64,000 bases of DNA from NCBI RefSeq assembly GCF_025153525.1, contig NZ_JANZNR010000003.1:1-64000 (forward strand). The letters run 5' to 3'. The DNA is from Psychroserpens sp. SPM9 (GTDB taxonomy: Bacteria > Bacteroidota > Bacteroidia > Flavobacteriales > Flavobacteriaceae). Below, piece by piece: positions 62,527 through 64,000 of the stretch. Positions within the stretch are counted from its first letter, which is position 1; every line of letters starts with the position of its first letter. The translations under genes were made by a program, and so were the position numbers. Under the pieces are notes generated by a model. The model had not been told where the DNA came from. It did no database searches and saw only the letters and a list, made by a program, of their open reading frames with translations.

Positions 62527-63492
62527 ATGAATTATATGAAAAAATCATTTATTTTACTACTCATTCTATTTCCTGTTCTTTTCAATTGTAAAACGGAGAA
62601 AAAATCTGAATCTATTGATAAAACAATTGTAGAGGTTGAAGCAGCAGTAAAAGAACCTGAACATGTTATCGATGTGATATCAAGAGGCATGGATTTTCAA
62701 TCGGTAGATACGATTCCGTCGGGTTGGAATACTTTTAAATATCAAAACCGTTCTAATGAAACACATTTCTTTCTACTAGATAAATATCCCGAAGGAAAAA
62801 CGGTTGAAAACACCTTAAGTGATGTCGCTCCAGTTTTTGCTGAAGGTATGGATTTGATTAATAACGGAAAACCAGAAGAAGGATTTGCCGCATTTAATAA
62901 ACTTCCTAAATGGTATTTTGATATAGTATTTTCTGGAGGCGTTGGATTAATTGCACCTAAACATACCGCAACCACAACAGTTAAATTAGATCCTGGCTAT
63001 TATATTATGGAATGCTATGTAAAAATGCCTAATGGCATGTTTCATACCTTGATGGGCATGGCAAAACCTATTATCGTTACCGACGAAGATAGTGGCAATT
63101 CACCTCCTGAAGCTACCATTAACATTACGCTTTCAGCTGAAGATGGCATCTCCTATAACAAAGGAATCATAAAAGGGAAACAAATCTTTTCAGTATTTGT
63201 AAAAGATCAAAAACCACACGAAAATTTTATATGGCATGATGTGAATTTAGTTAAACTTGAAGATTACGCAAGCGAAGATGAGTTGGAGGCTTGGATGGAT
63301 TGGACAAACCCGAAAGGTTTAATAACACCAGTTCCTAATGGCGTAACGTTTTTAGGAGGCGTTAACGATATGCCTGCTGGAAGTACAGGTTATTTTTATG
63401 CCGATTTAAAACCTGGTAAATACGCGTTGATTTCTGAAGTGCCAAATACAAAATCGAAAAATATGTTTAAAGTGTTTGATGTTATTGATTAA
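62527..63492 (+). CDS. Predicted lipoprotein of unknown function (322 aa)
   Basis: An ATG at 62527 (or 62536) fits the signal sequence KKSFILLLILFPVLFNCKTEKK, whose lipobox ends in FNC; the upstream TTG at 62482 is unlikely. The mature part contains two halves with similar beta-rich segments (GWNTFKYQNRSNETHFFLLDKYPEG ... LDPGYYIMECYVKMPNGMFHTLMGM; and GVTFLGGVNDMPAGSTGYFYADLKPGKYALISEVPN). They read like paired immunoglobulin or cupredoxin-like domains. Conserved His and Met residues are present, but no metal site is certain. No family is recognised. Confidence 0.78.
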   Translation: MNYMKKSFILLLILFPVLFNCKTEKKSESIDKTIVEVEAAVKEPEHVIDVISRGMDFQSVDTIPSGWNTFKYQNRSNETHFFLLDKYPEGKTVENTLSDVAPVFAEGMDLINNGKPEEGFAAFNKLPKWYFDIVFSGGVGLIAPKHTATTTVKLDPGYYIMECYVKMPNGMFHTLMGMAKPIIVTDEDSGNSPPEATINITLSAEDGISYNKGIIKGKQIFSVFVKDQKPHENFIWHDVNLVKLEDYASEDELEAWMDWTNPKGLITPVPNGVTFLGGVNDMPAGSTGYFYADLKPGKYALISEVPNTKSKNMFKVFDVID

Positions 63493-63690
63493 TAATTAAC
63501 ATATTCTACAATTTCCAATCCGTAACCAATCATGCCAGAATCATTTAAATCTACATCAATACGCGAAGTGCCTTGGCAATTTGTCGGTCAACTTGATCGC
63601 TTCTAAAACACCTGAAGCTGTTAAATCTTCATTGCTATAAATTTTGTAACCCATTTTGGTTACATAAGTTTTAATGGTAAGAAAATCAAT
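63489..63690 (-). pseudogene. Decayed coding fragment
   Basis: On the minus strand one frame reads IKTYVTKMGYKIYSNEDL, then ASGVLEAIK, then stops. Another frame continues with RIDVDLNDSGMIGYGLEIVEY and ends at 63489. The pieces look like the C-terminal part of one protein broken by a frameshift, with no start codon region left. It overlaps the end of the convergent lipoprotein gene. I do not recognise the parent protein. Confidence 0.3.
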
Positions 63691-63731
63691 TCACTAATAT
63701 TGCTTAACTTTAATAAGTAATTACATAAGTA

Positions 63732-64000
63732 ATGGTTAAGTGTTTTGGTCTCGTATTATTTTTGGTTAGTTTTTGTACGGTAACCTATGGACAAAAACCT
63801 TCTAATTATATTAGAGATTCTATTCAAACTATTGAAAAACACGAACAGTTTGAAACTACCTTGCATACCGATATCCTAAAAGCTAAAACCTATTTAGAGA
63901 CACTCCATCACTTATCATTAACAAGTACCTATCCTAAAACAAGCTATTATTTTCATCATGATTCGGGTAATTATTATTTTGTAGTACATGATTTAAAATC
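63732..64000 (+). CDS. Exported protein, truncated by the window end
   Basis: The ATG at 63732 opens a frame that runs to the window edge. The start is a signal peptide (VKCFGLVLFLVSFCTVTYGQ), followed by helical sequence (SIQTIEKHEQFETTLHTDILKAKTYLETLHHLS). Only about 89 residues are visible, too few to name a family. It may be a TPR-containing sensor or other envelope protein. Confidence 0.6.
   Translation, partial: MVKCFGLVLFLVSFCTVTYGQKPSNYIRDSIQTIEKHEQFETTLHTDILKAKTYLETLHHLSLTSTYPKTSYYFHHDSGNYYFVVHDLK

Overview
The window comes from an AT-rich member of the Bacteroidota, almost certainly a marine-type Flavobacteriaceae. The sequence shows type IX secretion (T9SS) cargo with both type A and type B C-terminal domains, a PorP/SprF-type outer-membrane partner, TAnnTTTG-type promoter boxes, a SusC-like carboxypeptidase-regulatory/TonB receptor layout and an IntDOT-like tyrosine recombinase. 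I cannot name the species.

Region 1 (1-19 kb, all minus strand) is a secreted-adhesin locus. It holds a partial giant Ig-like protein, an OmpA/PD40 protein, a PorP/SprF protein and a 2413-residue fibronectin-III adhesin with a gliding-type CTD. A two-gene TPR/AraC regulatory pair follows, then a 1002-residue adhesin with a type A sorting tail. The two complete adhesin genes share a conserved block of about 70 bp in their upstream regions, and the regulatory pair lies between them.

Region 2 (19-28.5 kb) has an FUSC-family membrane protein and then a self-contained regulatory circuit. An NtrB-like kinase and an NtrC-like sigma-54 activator are followed by a near-perfect -24/-12 promoter with an upstream palindrome. 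The promoter reads into a row of genes for a Cys4 microprotein, glutamate dehydrogenase, a GreA/Rnk-like factor and two paralogous unknown proteins; a universal stress protein follows.

Region 3 (28.5-33.7 kb, minus) is a tight four-gene operon of envelope proteins: a secreted protein, a two-TM protein, a trypsin-fold protein with an intact His-Asp-Ser triad, and a full-length paralogue that has lost all three catalytic residues. I do not recognise it as a described system.

Region 4 (34.28-56.05 kb) is an integrated mobile element of about 21.8 kb inserted at the 3' end of tRNA-Ser(UGA). A 13-bp core repeat bounds it and a 19-bp arm-type repeat sits inside each end. It carries an integrase, an excisionase-like HTH protein, a Pol A/single-subunit-polymerase-like protein, two unknown genes, structured non-coding DNA, and a large metal-resistance cargo. 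The cargo comprises a CusABC-type RND system, a Cu(I) P1B-ATPase, a Zn/Cd/Pb-type P1B-ATPase, a Fur-family regulator, a TonB receptor and several small metal-handling proteins. I see no relaxase or conjugation genes.

Region 5 (56-64 kb) is ordinary chromosome: a nitroreductase, a thioredoxin-fold protein, a DegT-type aminotransferase, a LytS/LytTR two-component pair, two lipoproteins, a decayed gene fragment and the start of a further secreted protein cut by the window end.
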